The notes beneath the pieces were generated by a model that was not told the origin of the DNA, did no database searches, and saw only the letters and a list, made by a program, of their open reading frames with translations. A program made the position numbers and the translations under genes. Below, piece by piece: positions 8,613 through 16,966 of a stretch of 64,000 bases of DNA. The DNA is taken from the NCBI RefSeq assembly GCF_050942215.1, contig NZ_CP192056.1, positions 248,001 to 312,000 on the forward strand, in the 5' to 3' direction. The DNA is from Sphaerimonospora sp050942215 (GTDB lineage Bacteria > Actinomycetota > Actinomycetes > Streptosporangiales > Streptosporangiaceae). How positions within the stretch are numbered: the stretch's first letter is position 1; every line of letters starts with the position of its first letter.

Positions 8613-8635
8613 GTTGCAGTATGCAATCACTGAGG
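8613..8635. promoter_or_regulatory. Operator-like repeat, copy 1 (HxlR divergent promoter)
   Basis: This 23-bp unit contains the perfect inverted repeat TTGCA-GTA-TGCAA followed by TCACTGAGG. A second copy lies 42 bp further on, about four helical turns, on the same face. Both sit between divergent genes, so they are probable binding sites for the HxlR regulator encoded at 8702. Confidence 0.7.
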
Positions 8636-8654
8636 GAGAAGAGTAATCTAGGTG

Positions 8655-8677
8655 GTTGCGAACTGCAATCACTGAGG
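8655..8677. promoter_or_regulatory. Operator-like repeat, copy 2 (HxlR divergent promoter)
   Basis: This is the second copy of the 23-bp unit. It has a slightly degraded dyad (TTGC-GAACT-GCAA) and the identical GCAATCACTGAGG half. It ends 24 bases before the regulator ATG, where binding would also give autorepression. Confidence 0.7.
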
Positions 8678-8701
8678 AGCCGTCGGGGAGGTTGGTTGTT
8701 C

Positions 8702-9199
8702 ATGCGGGACGAACCGCGATCAGGATGTGCGATCAACGCCGCAGTGGAGGCACTTGGGGACAGATGGAGCCTCATCGTGCTGCGCGACGTGATCTTCGGC
8801 GGCCGTCGGCACTTTCGCGATCTTCTCGTCAACTCGGAGGAGGGGATCGCCTCGAACATCCTGAGCAGCCGCCTCAAGGCCCTCGTCGCCGGAGGTCTCC
8901 TGACACACGAGGAGGCGGAGCGAGGACGGCGAGGAACCTACAGTCTCACCGAGGCGGGCATCCAGACCGTACCGATCATGGTCGCGCTCGGCTCGTGGGG
9001 CTTTCGGCACCGTCCGACGACACCGGAGTTGAGCGTGCGGGCACGCCTGCTGGAGGAGGCCGGCCCGTCCCTCTGGAACGATCTGATGGACGAACTACGC
9101 GAGGTGCACCTGGGCATCCCGCGCCCGGACCCCGACCGTCCGTCGGCGTCGCGACTCCTGCAGGAGGCTTACGAACGCGTCATGGCGGAGTCGGCCTGA
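8702..9199 (+). CDS. HxlR-family transcriptional regulator
   Basis: The 165-aa protein opens RSGCAINAAVEALGDRWSLI, with the HxlR Cys and GDRW signature. The winged helix continues with RHFRDLL, GIASNILSSRLKALVAGG and YSLTEAGIQTVPI. The ATG at 8702 is the first codon of the conserved domain; the in-frame extension upstream would cross the operator repeats and has no homology. A C-terminal helical extension of about 50 residues follows the wing. HxlR proteins sense redox state or aldehydes and usually control a divergent neighbour. Here that is the reductase/hydrolase pair to the left, with matching dyads in the shared promoter. Confidence 0.93.
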   Translation: MRDEPRSGCAINAAVEALGDRWSLIVLRDVIFGGRRHFRDLLVNSEEGIASNILSSRLKALVAGGLLTHEEAERGRRGTYSLTEAGIQTVPIMVALGSWGFRHRPTTPELSVRARLLEEAGPSLWNDLMDELREVHLGIPRPDPDRPSASRLLQEAYERVMAESA

Positions 9200-9201
9200 C
9201 C

Positions 9202-9337
9202 AGGAGCCGACCGTCCCCGGAAGGCGATCAGCCCCGGAAAGCGGCTAACTCAGGAAGGCGACCAACCCAGGAAGTCGACCGTTCCAGGAAGCCGATCGTC
9301 TCAAGAGGCCGATCGTCTCAAGAGGCCGATCGACCCC
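9202..9337. repeat. 17-bp tandem repeat, eight copies
   Basis: Eight consecutive 17-bp units start at 9202, 9219, 9236, 9253, 9270, 9287, 9304 and 9321. The consensus is close to GGAAGCCGATCGTCTCA. Neighbouring units 9287, 9304 and 9321 are nearly identical. Seventeen is not a multiple of three, and the array lies just after the HxlR stop and before the stop of the convergent ParA gene, so it is non-coding. It may be a minisatellite or a processed/structured 3' region; I see no protein-binding precedent. Confidence 0.85.
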
Positions 9338-9413
9338 CGGGGAAGTCGGCCACCCGCCTGTACGGTCCCGCACTCGTACCCACTCCTCGGGAACCGCTCA
9401 GGTGTCCGACCGG

Positions 9414-11906
9414 CTACAGGTGGTCCGGAATTTCGGAGAACCGGCGCTGCGTCAACGCCTGCGCACCGACGAACCCGTCGCCCACGCTGGCGGCCAGCCG
9501 CAGGTACGCGTCTCGCGTGGTCTCCTGCAGCCGTTCGAGATCGATCTCCGCACCCTCCTCCAGGTGTGGGTCGTACGGCACACGGACCACGGCCCGGCAG
9601 CGGGCGGCGAAGTGGGACTCGAGCTTGTCCAGATCGACTGTCGACTTCGACCGGGGCCGTACGCTGCACAGCACGACGCTGGCGGCCCGCACCAGGTCGT
9701 CGTAGTGGTGCGCCTCCAGCCAGTCGAGCGTCGCCGACGCGGCGCGCGCACCGTCCACGGACGGTGAGCTGACCAGCACGATCTGGTCGGCCATGCCCAG
9801 GACGCCCGACATCGCGGAGTGCAGCAGGCCGGTGCCGCAGTCGGTGATGCAGATCGAGTAGAAGTTCTCCAACACCTGCGCCACCGTGTGGTAGTCCGTC
9901 GCGCTGAACGCCTCGGACACCGACGGGTCACGGTCGGACGCGAGGATCTCCAGCCGCGAGGGCGTCTGCGAGGTGAACGCCCTGATATCCACATATCGGG
10001 TGATCTGTGCGCGCTCGTTCAGCAGATCGCGTACGGTCGCCGACGTCTCCAGCTCGACCTTGTCCGAGAGCGTTCCACGATCGGGGTTGGCGTCGACCGC
10101 GATCACGCGATCGCCCCGCACCTGCGCGAGGGTCGCCCCGAGACCGACGGTCGTGGTGGTCTTGCCCACCCCGCCCTTCAGGCTCAGCACGGCGACCCGA
10201 TGATGCCCGCCCGCCACCGGCGTCCTGGCACGGTTCATCAGCTCGCGGCGGCGCCGCACCTCCGCGGGCTCGCCCGGCTTGATCAACCCGGCCGACGCCC
10301 GATAGATGAGCCGCCGCCACCCGGAAGCGGGAGCGTTCCGCCGACCCCGCAGCAGGCTGACCGGGTCGAGGCTGTCCGCGGTCGGCTTCCCCGTGCCCGT
10401 GCCGGTCCCGCGTGCCGATTTGCCGCCGAACGGCGGGTTCGCCGGTGCCTGCCGGCGCCTCGGTTGGTACGGCTCACGCTCGCCTGAGGCCGCCCGGTCG
10501 CGCCGGTGCTGTTCGTGCTCGCGCTCGGCGCCCGGACCGTGATCTCGATCGTTCGCCCCGGGATCGCCGTCCCGGTCGCCGGCCGAGTCGCGGTCCCGCT
10601 CGTAGGCCTCACGCGCCTCCGCGGCCGGAAAACCCCTGATAGGACCGGTGGAGCGATCGTCCGGATATCCGCCGGACTCGGTGTGGCCGGCCGCCGGCTC
10701 ATTGGACGATCCGGTGGCGAAGTGCGGCTTGGCGATCTCGCCGGTGTCGAACTCCCCTGTGTCGGACTGCCCTGCTTCCGACTTCCCGGTGCTGTGCCCG
10801 CCGGTGTCGAACTCACCCGTGGTGAAGAGCGGCTTGCCGTCGAGGGGAGTGGGCCCCTTGCTGCCGGAGGAGGCGAAATCGGCGGAGGCGAAACGCGACG
10901 TGCTCTCCGAGTCTTGGGAGACCGGCGAGGAGGGGAAGGCGGGGAACGAGGGGAAGGTCGCCGACAGCGTGGCCGGGGAAGCCGGAGACGAGGGATTCTG
11001 TCCGAACTCCGGCTCCTCCTGCGCCGGCGGGTCGGCCGACGCCGCCTTGATCGACGGATCCACCGGCACCGCGGGCTCCAACCAGCCGCGTAGCGGCTGA
11101 TCCCTCCCGGAGCCGGAAAACTCCGACGAGCCAGGCGACTCCGCCGAAGCCGTACCCGAACCTGAAGCCGAACCCGAACCCGAAGCCGAGGCCGTCGAAG
11201 AAACCGGCGAAGAACCTGAAGAGGAAGAGGACGAGGAGTCGTCCCCCTGGCCCGACCAGGGCTTGTACGGCCCGTCGGCGCCCCCGGCCCCGCTGCCCCC
11301 GGCCCCGCTGCCCCCGGTCGCGCTGTCGCCGAAGGCCCCCAGCCCGCCCAGACTGTACGCGTCGGTGTCCGCGGGGGAGGACGCGAAGGCGCCGCGGCCG
11401 AGGGCGGCGCCTTCTTCACCGGTGTCCGGCCCCGCGGTCTTGGTCTCGGCCGTGTCCGCCGCCGTCGGCGCGCCGTGCACCCCGTCGGTCGTCGTACCGC
11501 TGAAGAGCGGACCTGACGCCGGACCCGAGAGCGGGCCGGGAACAGGGTCGGCCGCCAGGGGGCGGGGGAGGGAGTCGGGCGACACCAGACGCCAGGGGTC
11601 CGATGGGTACGGAGAGGCGCTCTCAGGCTCGGCCGCCGGCTGCTCGGCGTGCCGAACGCCGAAAGTGGCGGTGTCCTGAACCCCGAACGGTCCGGTGCCC
11701 TGACCGCCGAAAGACACGGTGTCGTGTCCACCGCTCCGTTCCGCGTCCTCGTCCTGCTCCGGTGTGGGCGGCTGCTGTGGACGCGCGAGGGTGGCCGAGG
11801 TCACGGCGCTCACCGCGATCTCCACCTCGTCGGGCATCTCCTTGATGGCGTCCAGCCATGCGAGCTGGTCCTCGAGGTGGGGATCCTCTCGATCATGTTT
11901 CGCCAC
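9414..11906 (-). CDS. ParA/MinD-family ATPase with long disordered N-terminus
   Basis: The 830-aa protein begins with a short structured segment (LEDQLAWLDAIKEMPDEVEI). About 500 residues of low-complexity Ser/Gly/Pro/Asp/Thr sequence follow, including repeated FGxQ(D/G)T and (F/S)DTGE(F/I)-like motifs, then a basic region. The C-terminal 270 residues form a ParA/MinD ATPase: deviant Walker A SLKGGVGKTTT, switch CITDCGTG, and IVLVSSPSVDGA. This architecture resembles EspI-like or MinD-like proteins linked to type VII secretion in actinobacteria, but no ESX gene is nearby. The GTG start at 11906 has an AGGGGG SD seven bases upstream. A role in positioning or secretion is inference. It stands alone on the minus strand. 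Confidence 0.88.
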   Translation of the reverse strand: MAKHDREDPHLEDQLAWLDAIKEMPDEVEIAVSAVTSATLARPQQPPTPEQDEDAERSGGHDTVSFGGQGTGPFGVQDTATFGVRHAEQPAAEPESASPYPSDPWRLVSPDSLPRPLAADPVPGPLSGPASGPLFSGTTTDGVHGAPTAADTAETKTAGPDTGEEGAALGRGAFASSPADTDAYSLGGLGAFGDSATGGSGAGGSGAGGADGPYKPWSGQGDDSSSSSSSGSSPVSSTASASGSGSASGSGTASAESPGSSEFSGSGRDQPLRGWLEPAVPVDPSIKAASADPPAQEEPEFGQNPSSPASPATLSATFPSFPAFPSSPVSQDSESTSRFASADFASSGSKGPTPLDGKPLFTTGEFDTGGHSTGKSEAGQSDTGEFDTGEIAKPHFATGSSNEPAAGHTESGGYPDDRSTGPIRGFPAAEAREAYERDRDSAGDRDGDPGANDRDHGPGAEREHEQHRRDRAASGEREPYQPRRRQAPANPPFGGKSARGTGTGTGKPTADSLDPVSLLRGRRNAPASGWRRLIYRASAGLIKPGEPAEVRRRRELMNRARTPVAGGHHRVAVLSLKGGVGKTTTTVGLGATLAQVRGDRVIAVDANPDRGTLSDKVELETSATVRDLLNERAQITRYVDIRAFTSQTPSRLEILASDRDPSVSEAFSATDYHTVAQVLENFYSICITDCGTGLLHSAMSGVLGMADQIVLVSSPSVDGARAASATLDWLEAHHYDDLVRAASVVLCSVRPRSKSTVDLDKLESHFAARCRAVVRVPYDPHLEEGAEIDLERLQETTRDAYLRLAASVGDGFVGAQALTQRRFSEIPDHL

Positions 11907-12020
11907 CGGGTACCCCCTCGGGATGGGCTAATGGGGTAGCAAACACATTGCAGAGTAGCGCCATGTAATACGGTCAATGTGGGCAACTGTACTCTTCCCC
12001 GCCACGCTACTTTAGGTCAC

Positions 12021-12983
12021 ATGCGTGCCATCGTGATTTCGGAGCCCGGTGACTCGGGGGTTTTGGTCTGGCAGGAACTCCCCGATCCGCGTCCGGCACG
12101 GGGTGAGGTGGTCATCGACGTGGTCGCCTCGGCGGTCAACCGCGCCGACGTCCTCCAGCGCAGGGGCAACTATCCGCCGCCTCCGGGCGCGTCGGAGGTC
12201 CCCGGCCTGGAGTGCTCGGGTGTGATCGTGGAGGTCGGCGAGGACGTCGAGGGGTTTCGGACCGGTGACCAGGTCTGCGCGCTGCTCGCCGGCGGCGGAT
12301 ACGCCGAGCGGGTGGCCGTCCCCTGGCAGCAGGTCATGCCGATCCCGGCGGGCGTCTCGCTGACCGAGGCCGCCACCCTTCCCGAGGTTGCCTGCACGGT
12401 CTGGTCGAACGTCTTCATGGCCGCGCGGCTGCGCAAGGGCGAGACGCTGCTCGTGCACGGCGGTGCCAGCGGCATCGGCACGCTGGCCGTACAGCTCGCC
12501 AAGGCGTACGGCTCGCGCGTGCTGGTGACGGCGGGATCGGCGGAGAAGATCCGGCGCTGCCTCGACCTGGGCGCGGACGAGGCCGTCAACTACCGCGAGG
12601 AGGACTTCGCCGAGCGGTTCGCCGGCCGGGCCGACGTGATCCTCGACATCATCGGGGCCAGATATCTGCCGGGGAACCTCAGGGCCCTCGCCGTCGGCGG
12701 GCGGCTCGTCGTCATCGGCCTGCAGGGCGGCGCGAGGGGCGAGCTCGATCTCGGCACGCTGCTCGCCAAGCGCGGCACCGTCTTCGCGGCCGGTCTGCGG
12801 GCCCGTCCGGTGGACGAGAAGGGGGTGATCTGCCGCGGTGTGGTGGACAACGTCTGGCCGCTGATCGGCGCGGGCGTGATCCGGCCTGTGGTGCACGCCA
12901 CGGTGCCGCTCGCCGACGCCGCGGCAGGCCACCGCATGATGGAAGCGGGCGAGCATGTTGGGAAAATCCTGCTGGTCCGGTGA
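12021..12983 (+). CDS. NAD(P)H quinone oxidoreductase, PIG3-like MDR family
   Basis: The 320-aa protein starts MRAIVISEPG. It has the zinc-free medium-chain reductase pattern: NRADVLQRRGNYPPPPG (a PIG3 hallmark), PGLECSG, the cofactor loop VHGGASGIGTLAVQLA, LDLGADEAVNYR, and a C-terminal AAAGHRMMEAGEHVGKILL. No zinc-binding cysteine cluster is present. The expected reaction is NADPH-dependent one-electron reduction of quinones. The ATG at 12021 begins the conserved domain. It is divergent from the ParA gene (114 bases apart) and is followed 64 bases later by bpa on the same strand. Confidence 0.93.
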   Translation: MRAIVISEPGDSGVLVWQELPDPRPARGEVVIDVVASAVNRADVLQRRGNYPPPPGASEVPGLECSGVIVEVGEDVEGFRTGDQVCALLAGGGYAERVAVPWQQVMPIPAGVSLTEAATLPEVACTVWSNVFMAARLRKGETLLVHGGASGIGTLAVQLAKAYGSRVLVTAGSAEKIRRCLDLGADEAVNYREEDFAERFAGRADVILDIIGARYLPGNLRALAVGGRLVVIGLQGGARGELDLGTLLAKRGTVFAAGLRARPVDEKGVICRGVVDNVWPLIGAGVIRPVVHATVPLADAAAGHRMMEAGEHVGKILLVR

Positions 12984-13047
12984 GTTAGGTTGGACCGCGA
13001 GTCCAATCGCGAGCCCAGCCGAAGCGAATCAGGAGTGGTACCGACCG

Positions 13048-13578
13048 ATGAACGCAGACGAGAGCACCCCACAGGTCGTGGTCGTGGGGCCCAACGGCCT
13101 CTCGATCTCCGGCGGCGACGGCGGCAAGGCGGACGGGCAGGAGGAGCGCTCCGTCGCCGACCTCGTCGAGCAGCCCGCGAAGGTGATGCGGATAGGCAGC
13201 ATGATCCGCCAGCTTCTCGAAGAGGTGCGGGCGGCTCCCCTGGACGAGGCGAGCCGCAAGCGGCTCAAGGAGATCCATCAGAGTTCCATCAAGGAACTCG
13301 AGGAGGGTCTCGCGCCGGAGTTGGTGGCCGAGCTGGAACGGCTGTCGCTGCCGTTCAGCGACGAGAACGGCAGCGCGCCCAGCGACGCCGAGTTGCGTGT
13401 CGCGCACGCCCAGCTCGTGGGCTGGCTGGAGGGCCTGTTCCACGGCATCCAGACCACCTTGTTCGCGCAGCAGATGGCGGCGCGGGCCCAGCTCGAGCAG
13501 ATGCGTCGCGCCCTCCCCGGCGGCATGACGCAGCAGGGCCACGACGACGGCAACCGCGCCGGCGGCCCCTACCTTTAG
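13048..13578 (+). CDS. bpa: Bacterial proteasome activator Bpa/PafE
   Basis: The 176-aa protein matches the Bpa family. A disordered N-terminus precedes a helical core (PAKVMRIGSMIRQLLEEVR, then LKEIHQSSIKELEEGLAPEL and WLEGLFHGIQTTLFAQQMAA). The protein ends GGPYL. The penultimate tyrosine fits the C-terminal HbYX-type motif that docks into the 20S core (GQYL in mycobacteria). Bpa forms a ring that opens the proteasome gate for ATP-independent degradation of unfolded proteins. The ATG at 13048 has AGGAG about twelve bases upstream. Its presence supports an actinobacterial host with a proteasome. Confidence 0.93.
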   Translation: MNADESTPQVVVVGPNGLSISGGDGGKADGQEERSVADLVEQPAKVMRIGSMIRQLLEEVRAAPLDEASRKRLKEIHQSSIKELEEGLAPELVAELERLSLPFSDENGSAPSDAELRVAHAQLVGWLEGLFHGIQTTLFAQQMAARAQLEQMRRALPGGMTQQGHDDGNRAGGPYL

Positions 13579-13645
13579 ACCACCTCTTCCGACCCTCTCC
13601 GATCTCCGGAGCATCCCCGGACGGACCTCGGGGGCAGGTAGGTCT

Positions 13646-14449
13646 CTAGAGGCCGAAAAGGTCTTCCAGCACGAGGGCCACCCCGTCGTCGTTGTTGGCC
13701 GCCGTCACATGGTCGACGGCGGCCAGGACGTCGGGGTGGGCGTTCGCCACCGCGTACGCCGTTCCGGCCCAGGTGAGCATCGGGAGATCGTTGGGCATGT
13801 CGCCGAAGGCCACCACCTCCTGCGGCCTGATCCCCCGCTCGCTCGCCAGCGCGGCGAGCGCCGTCGCCTTGGTCACACCGCGGGCGCTCATCTCGATCAG
13901 CGCGTGCCCGCTCGAATGGGTCGGCGTCACCAGGTCTCCGACGAGATCGAGGACCTGGCGATGCAGTTCGTCCGGATTCATCGAAGGATGCTGCGCCAGC
14001 AGCTTCGCGCACGGCCGCGAGGCCAGTGCCGTGAGCGCCGCCACCCGCACGCCGTGCGTCCTGCGGGAGTCCCAGCCGTCGAGCACGTAGCCGGCCTCAT
14101 GGGCGAAACCGCCTTCGTACTCCACTGAGAACGCCAGACCGGGCAGGCGTGTGCTGAGCCGCTGGATGGACTCCTCCAGGACGATCGGCTCGATCAGATG
14201 CGATTCGACGATCTCTTCGGTGTGCAGGTCGTAGACGAGCGCACCGTTGGCGCAGATCGCCAGCCCGTGATGCCGTACGGCTTCCGCGACGTCGTGCATC
14301 CATCTGGGCGGCCGTGCGGTGACGAAGACCAGCGTGCCGCCCGCGTCCTCCACTCTCGCGAAGGCGGCGGCCGTACGGGGGGAGATCGTGCCGTCGGAGC
14401 GCAGTGCCGTGCCGTCGAGGTCCGTGGCGACAAGGCGGGGGAGGTTCAT
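13646..14449 (-). CDS. Cof-type HAD phosphatase
   Basis: The 267-aa protein has HAD motif I LVATDLDGTALRSDG, motif II FVTARPPRW, a type IIB cap (ANGALVYDLHTEEIVESH) and motif IV VVAFGDMPNDLPML. This is the Cof/YidA-like sugar or cofactor phosphatase family. I used the ATG at 14449, where the domain starts; the in-frame extension upstream is arginine-rich and lacks homology. In many actinobacteria a HAD phosphatase of this class lies by serS. Here a cold-shock gene has been placed between them. Substrate is unknown. Confidence 0.92.
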   Translation of the reverse strand: MNLPRLVATDLDGTALRSDGTISPRTAAAFARVEDAGGTLVFVTARPPRWMHDVAEAVRHHGLAICANGALVYDLHTEEIVESHLIEPIVLEESIQRLSTRLPGLAFSVEYEGGFAHEAGYVLDGWDSRRTHGVRVAALTALASRPCAKLLAQHPSMNPDELHRQVLDLVGDLVTPTHSSGHALIEMSARGVTKATALAALASERGIRPQEVVAFGDMPNDLPMLTWAGTAYAVANAHPDVLAAVDHVTAANNDDGVALVLEDLFGL

Positions 14450-14948
14450 GGCAGGTTCCCGTTCACACCGTGGCGTGCCGACGTGCGGCCGCCCTTCCGG
14501 GCATGAGGTTACCCGCCGGGGATGACGGCACAGAGGCCGCCGTCTCGACAACGGCATCCGGTAGGGTGTTCGACGTGCGGGATGAAGGGCCGGGTCCGGA
14601 GTTCCGCGCCGGCACGACTGACACGATTCATATGGCCACCGTCCGCCACCGTCCACACGGCGCAACGTCGCCATCGGGATGGTGGAGACCGCGATCGTCC
14701 GGCTGCGGGCGTACGGCTCTGAGTAGGGAAGCCCTCGCGTCGACCACTTGGGTCCGCGCGGCGCGGACGGAAATCCTGCCCTTCGGGACTTGGGAGTGCG
14801 CCGAATAGTGTTAGATGTGTAGGCGTTGTATTAGCTGTTCCCGTAGCGAAAACCAGTTTGACTGTATGAGCCACCCGGGGAGCTGTGCGACACACCGGGG
14901 CCACGAGGTGTGGTCCCGAAAGATTCACTTCCTTAGGGAGAACGTTAA
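14450..14948. other. Divergent intergenic region with the cold-shock gene leader
   Basis: The 499 bases between the Cof phosphatase start and the cold-shock ATG contain no supported gene. The right part (from about 14800) is relatively AT-rich and is likely to hold the promoter and a long 5' untranslated leader, common for csp genes. An AGGGAG lies eight bases before the ATG. I cannot fix a -35/-10 pair with confidence. Confidence 0.5.
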
Positions 14949-15152
14949 ATGGCTCAGGGAACCGTCAAGTGGTTCAACGCTGAGAAGGGCTTCGGCTTCA
15001 TCGCTCCGGACGGCGGGGAGCCCGACGTCTTCGTGCACTTCTCCGCGATCTCCGGTAGCGGCTACCGCAACCTGGAGGACGGTCAGCGGGTGGAGTTCGA
15101 GGTCATCGCCGGCCCCAAGGGGCCCCAGGCCTCCAACGTCCGCGGCATCTGA
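14949..15152 (+). CDS. Cold-shock domain protein
   Basis: This 67-aa single-domain protein begins GTVKWFNAEKGFGFIAPDGG (RNP1 KGFGFI) and continues DVFVHFSAI (RNP2 VFVHF), the full CSD length. Such proteins bind single-stranded RNA and DNA and act as RNA chaperones. It has a clear SD (AGGGAG, eight bases) and a strong hairpin terminator 54 bases after the stop. It is therefore a monocistronic gene, typical of csp. Confidence 0.97.
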   Translation: MAQGTVKWFNAEKGFGFIAPDGGEPDVFVHFSAISGSGYRNLEDGQRVEFEVIAGPKGPQASNVRGI

Positions 15153-15206
15153 CGCGAAGACGAACCCAACTGAACGTGTCTGACTGACCGAAGACACCGC
15201 ATAGGA

Positions 15207-15234
15207 GGCGGGTCCCGCTCACGCGGGTCCCGCC
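15207..15234 (+). terminator. Hairpin terminator after the cold-shock gene
   Basis: GGCGGGTCCCGC (15207-15218) pairs with GCGGGTCCCGCC (15223-15234) across a four-base loop with one T-T mismatch. TTCATCATTT follows. Its position directly after the csp stop fits termination of that transcript. Confidence 0.75.
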
Positions 15235-15251
15235 TTCATCATTTCGCGGGA

Positions 15252-15272
15252 TGTCATGAAACATTCATGACA
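15252..15272. promoter_or_regulatory. Perfect palindrome, operator-like
   Basis: TGTCATGAA-ACA-TTCATGACA is a perfect 9-bp dyad with a three-base centre. It is AT-richer than its surroundings and lies in the convergent gap between the csp gene and serS. It has the size and symmetry of a dimeric regulator site, but no start codon is adjacent. Confidence 0.45.
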
Positions 15273-15665
15273 GGTCTTCCCGCAGATCACGATCCGATTC
15301 CTGACCCGATCTGTGGGGCGCATCGCCCCGCCGAGTCAGAAAGGCGCAGGTCGGAGAGGTCTGCCGGGAATGCACCCGGCCAAGCACTTGCTCGATTCGG
15401 GGTTCCATGGTCCTCAGGCCGAACCTGAGGACCGGTGACCGAGAACCGGTCGAGCGATAGCCGGCCGGGGCGGGCAGGGAGCGGGTCGGGGACCGCATGC
15501 CGAGCCCCGCCTGGGCGGGGCCTGGCAGCGGACCGGAGCCTCCTCCCGGCTCGTCCCCGGGCCCCGCGGAAATTTTCCGAGCCCGCGACGAACCCTGGCG
15601 GGTGGAGCGACGGGAGCCGCCGATCAGGGACTTTCTCGACGGTGCCCGTTCACTCGGCCGACGCT
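15273..15665. other. Convergent intergenic region with hairpins
   Basis: No gene is supported. A perfect 10-bp stem with a five-base loop (GGTCCTCAGG / CCTGAGGACC, 15409-15433) and a GC-rich stem near 15504-15521 are the only structures. They could terminate serS read from the right. The rest is high-GC sequence without recognisable content. Confidence 0.45.
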
Positions 15666-16931
15666 CTAGAGGGAGTCCGGCTGCAGGACGTCGAGGCCCA
15701 CGTACGGTCGCAGTGCCTTGGGCACGACCACGGAGCCGTCGGCCTGCTGGTGGTTCTCCAGGATGGCCACGATCCACCGGGTGGTGGCGAGCGTGCCGTT
15801 CAGGGTGGCGACGTTGCGCGCTTTGCCGTCCTCGCCCCGATAGCGCACCCGCAGCCGCCGGGCCTGGAAGTCCGTGCAGTTCGACGTCGAGGTGACCTCG
15901 CGGTAGCGGCCCTGGCTCGGCAGCCAGGCCTCGCAGTCGAACTTCCTGGCCGCCGATGTGCCCAGGTCGCCGCCCGCGATGTCGATCACGCGGTAGGGCA
16001 GCTCGACCTTGGCCAGCATCTCCTTCTCCCAGTCGAGCAGGCGCAGGTGCTCCTCGTGGGCATCGTCCGGGTGGCAGTAGGAGAACATCTCCACCTTGTC
16101 GAACTGGTGGACGCGAATGATGCCGCGGGTGTCCTTGCCGTACGACCCGGCCTCGCGCCGGAAGCAGGACGACCACCCGGCGTACCGCAGCGGCAGCGAA
16201 CGGGTGTCGAGGATCTCGTCGGAGTGGTACGCCGCCAGCGGCACCTCCGAGGTGCCCACCAGGTAGAGGTCGTCCTCGGGCAGGCGGTAGATCTCCTTGT
16301 CGTGGGCGACGTGGAAGCCGGTGCCCTGCATCGCCTCGGGCTTCACCAGCACCGGGGTGATCATCGGGATGAACCCGGCCTCGATCGCCTGCTGCATGGC
16401 CATGTTGAGCAGGCCGAGCTGGAGGCGGGCGCCGACGCCCTTCAGGAAGAAGAACCGCGCCCCGGAGACCTTGGCGCCGCGCTCGACGTCGATGGCGCCG
16501 AGCCGCTCGCCAAGCTCGAGGTGATCACGGGGTTCGAAGTCGAAGGAGGGCCTCTCGCCGATCTCCTCCAGGACGACGTAGTCGTCCTCGCCACCCGCCG
16601 GTGCGCCCTGTTCCACGATGTTGGGCACGTTCTGCAGCACCGTGTCGAGCTCGGCCGCGAGCTTTTCGGCCTCGGCCTCGGCGGCCTTCACCTGCGCGGC
16701 CAGCTCCTTGGCACGGTCGAGCAGCGCCTGCCGTTCGTCCCCGGAGGCCCGTGACACCGACTTGCCGATGCTCTTCTGCTCGGCGCGCAGCGACTCGAAG
16801 CCGGTCAGTGCGGCCCGGTGCCGCTCATCGAGCGACAGCAGGGTGTCGACGACCGAGTCGTCTTCGCCGCGGGCGCGCTGCGACGCCCGGAGCCGGTCAG
16901 GGTTCTCACGAAGGGTACGCAGGTCAATCAC
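15666..16931 (-). CDS. serS: Seryl-tRNA synthetase
   Basis: The 421-aa class II synthetase has the N-terminal coiled-coil tRNA-binding arm (residues about 30-105, charged Glu/Lys/Ala-rich). Motif 2 is FRREAGSYGKDTRGIIRVHQF and motif 3 is NGTLATTRWIVAILEN. VGTSEVPLAAYH and TSNCTDFQARRL are both serine-specific. Full length for the family. The reaction is Ser + ATP + tRNA-Ser, and its substrate tRNA (UGA) lies in this same window. It is 35 bases downstream of pheA on the same strand and probably co-transcribed. No T-box-like leader fits in that gap. Confidence 0.98.
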   Translation of the reverse strand: MIDLRTLRENPDRLRASQRARGEDDSVVDTLLSLDERHRAALTGFESLRAEQKSIGKSVSRASGDERQALLDRAKELAAQVKAAEAEAEKLAAELDTVLQNVPNIVEQGAPAGGEDDYVVLEEIGERPSFDFEPRDHLELGERLGAIDVERGAKVSGARFFFLKGVGARLQLGLLNMAMQQAIEAGFIPMITPVLVKPEAMQGTGFHVAHDKEIYRLPEDDLYLVGTSEVPLAAYHSDEILDTRSLPLRYAGWSSCFRREAGSYGKDTRGIIRVHQFDKVEMFSYCHPDDAHEEHLRLLDWEKEMLAKVELPYRVIDIAGGDLGTSAARKFDCEAWLPSQGRYREVTSTSNCTDFQARRLRVRYRGEDGKARNVATLNGTLATTRWIVAILENHQQADGSVVVPKALRPYVGLDVLQPDSL

Positions 16932-16966
16932 GGATCAAAGGCTACCGGAGCGGGTCGCCCTCGTCG

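Noticed and set aside
7874..8626. N-terminal extension of the alpha/beta-hydrolase to 514 aa
   Set aside because: The extension is Arg/Pro/His-rich shadow sequence antiparallel in frame to the real reductase gene, and a good SD precedes the ATG at 7873.
15435..16754. Long plus-strand open frame opposite serS
   Set aside because: It is a high-GC shadow of the clearly homologous seryl-tRNA synthetase gene and has no recognisable domain.
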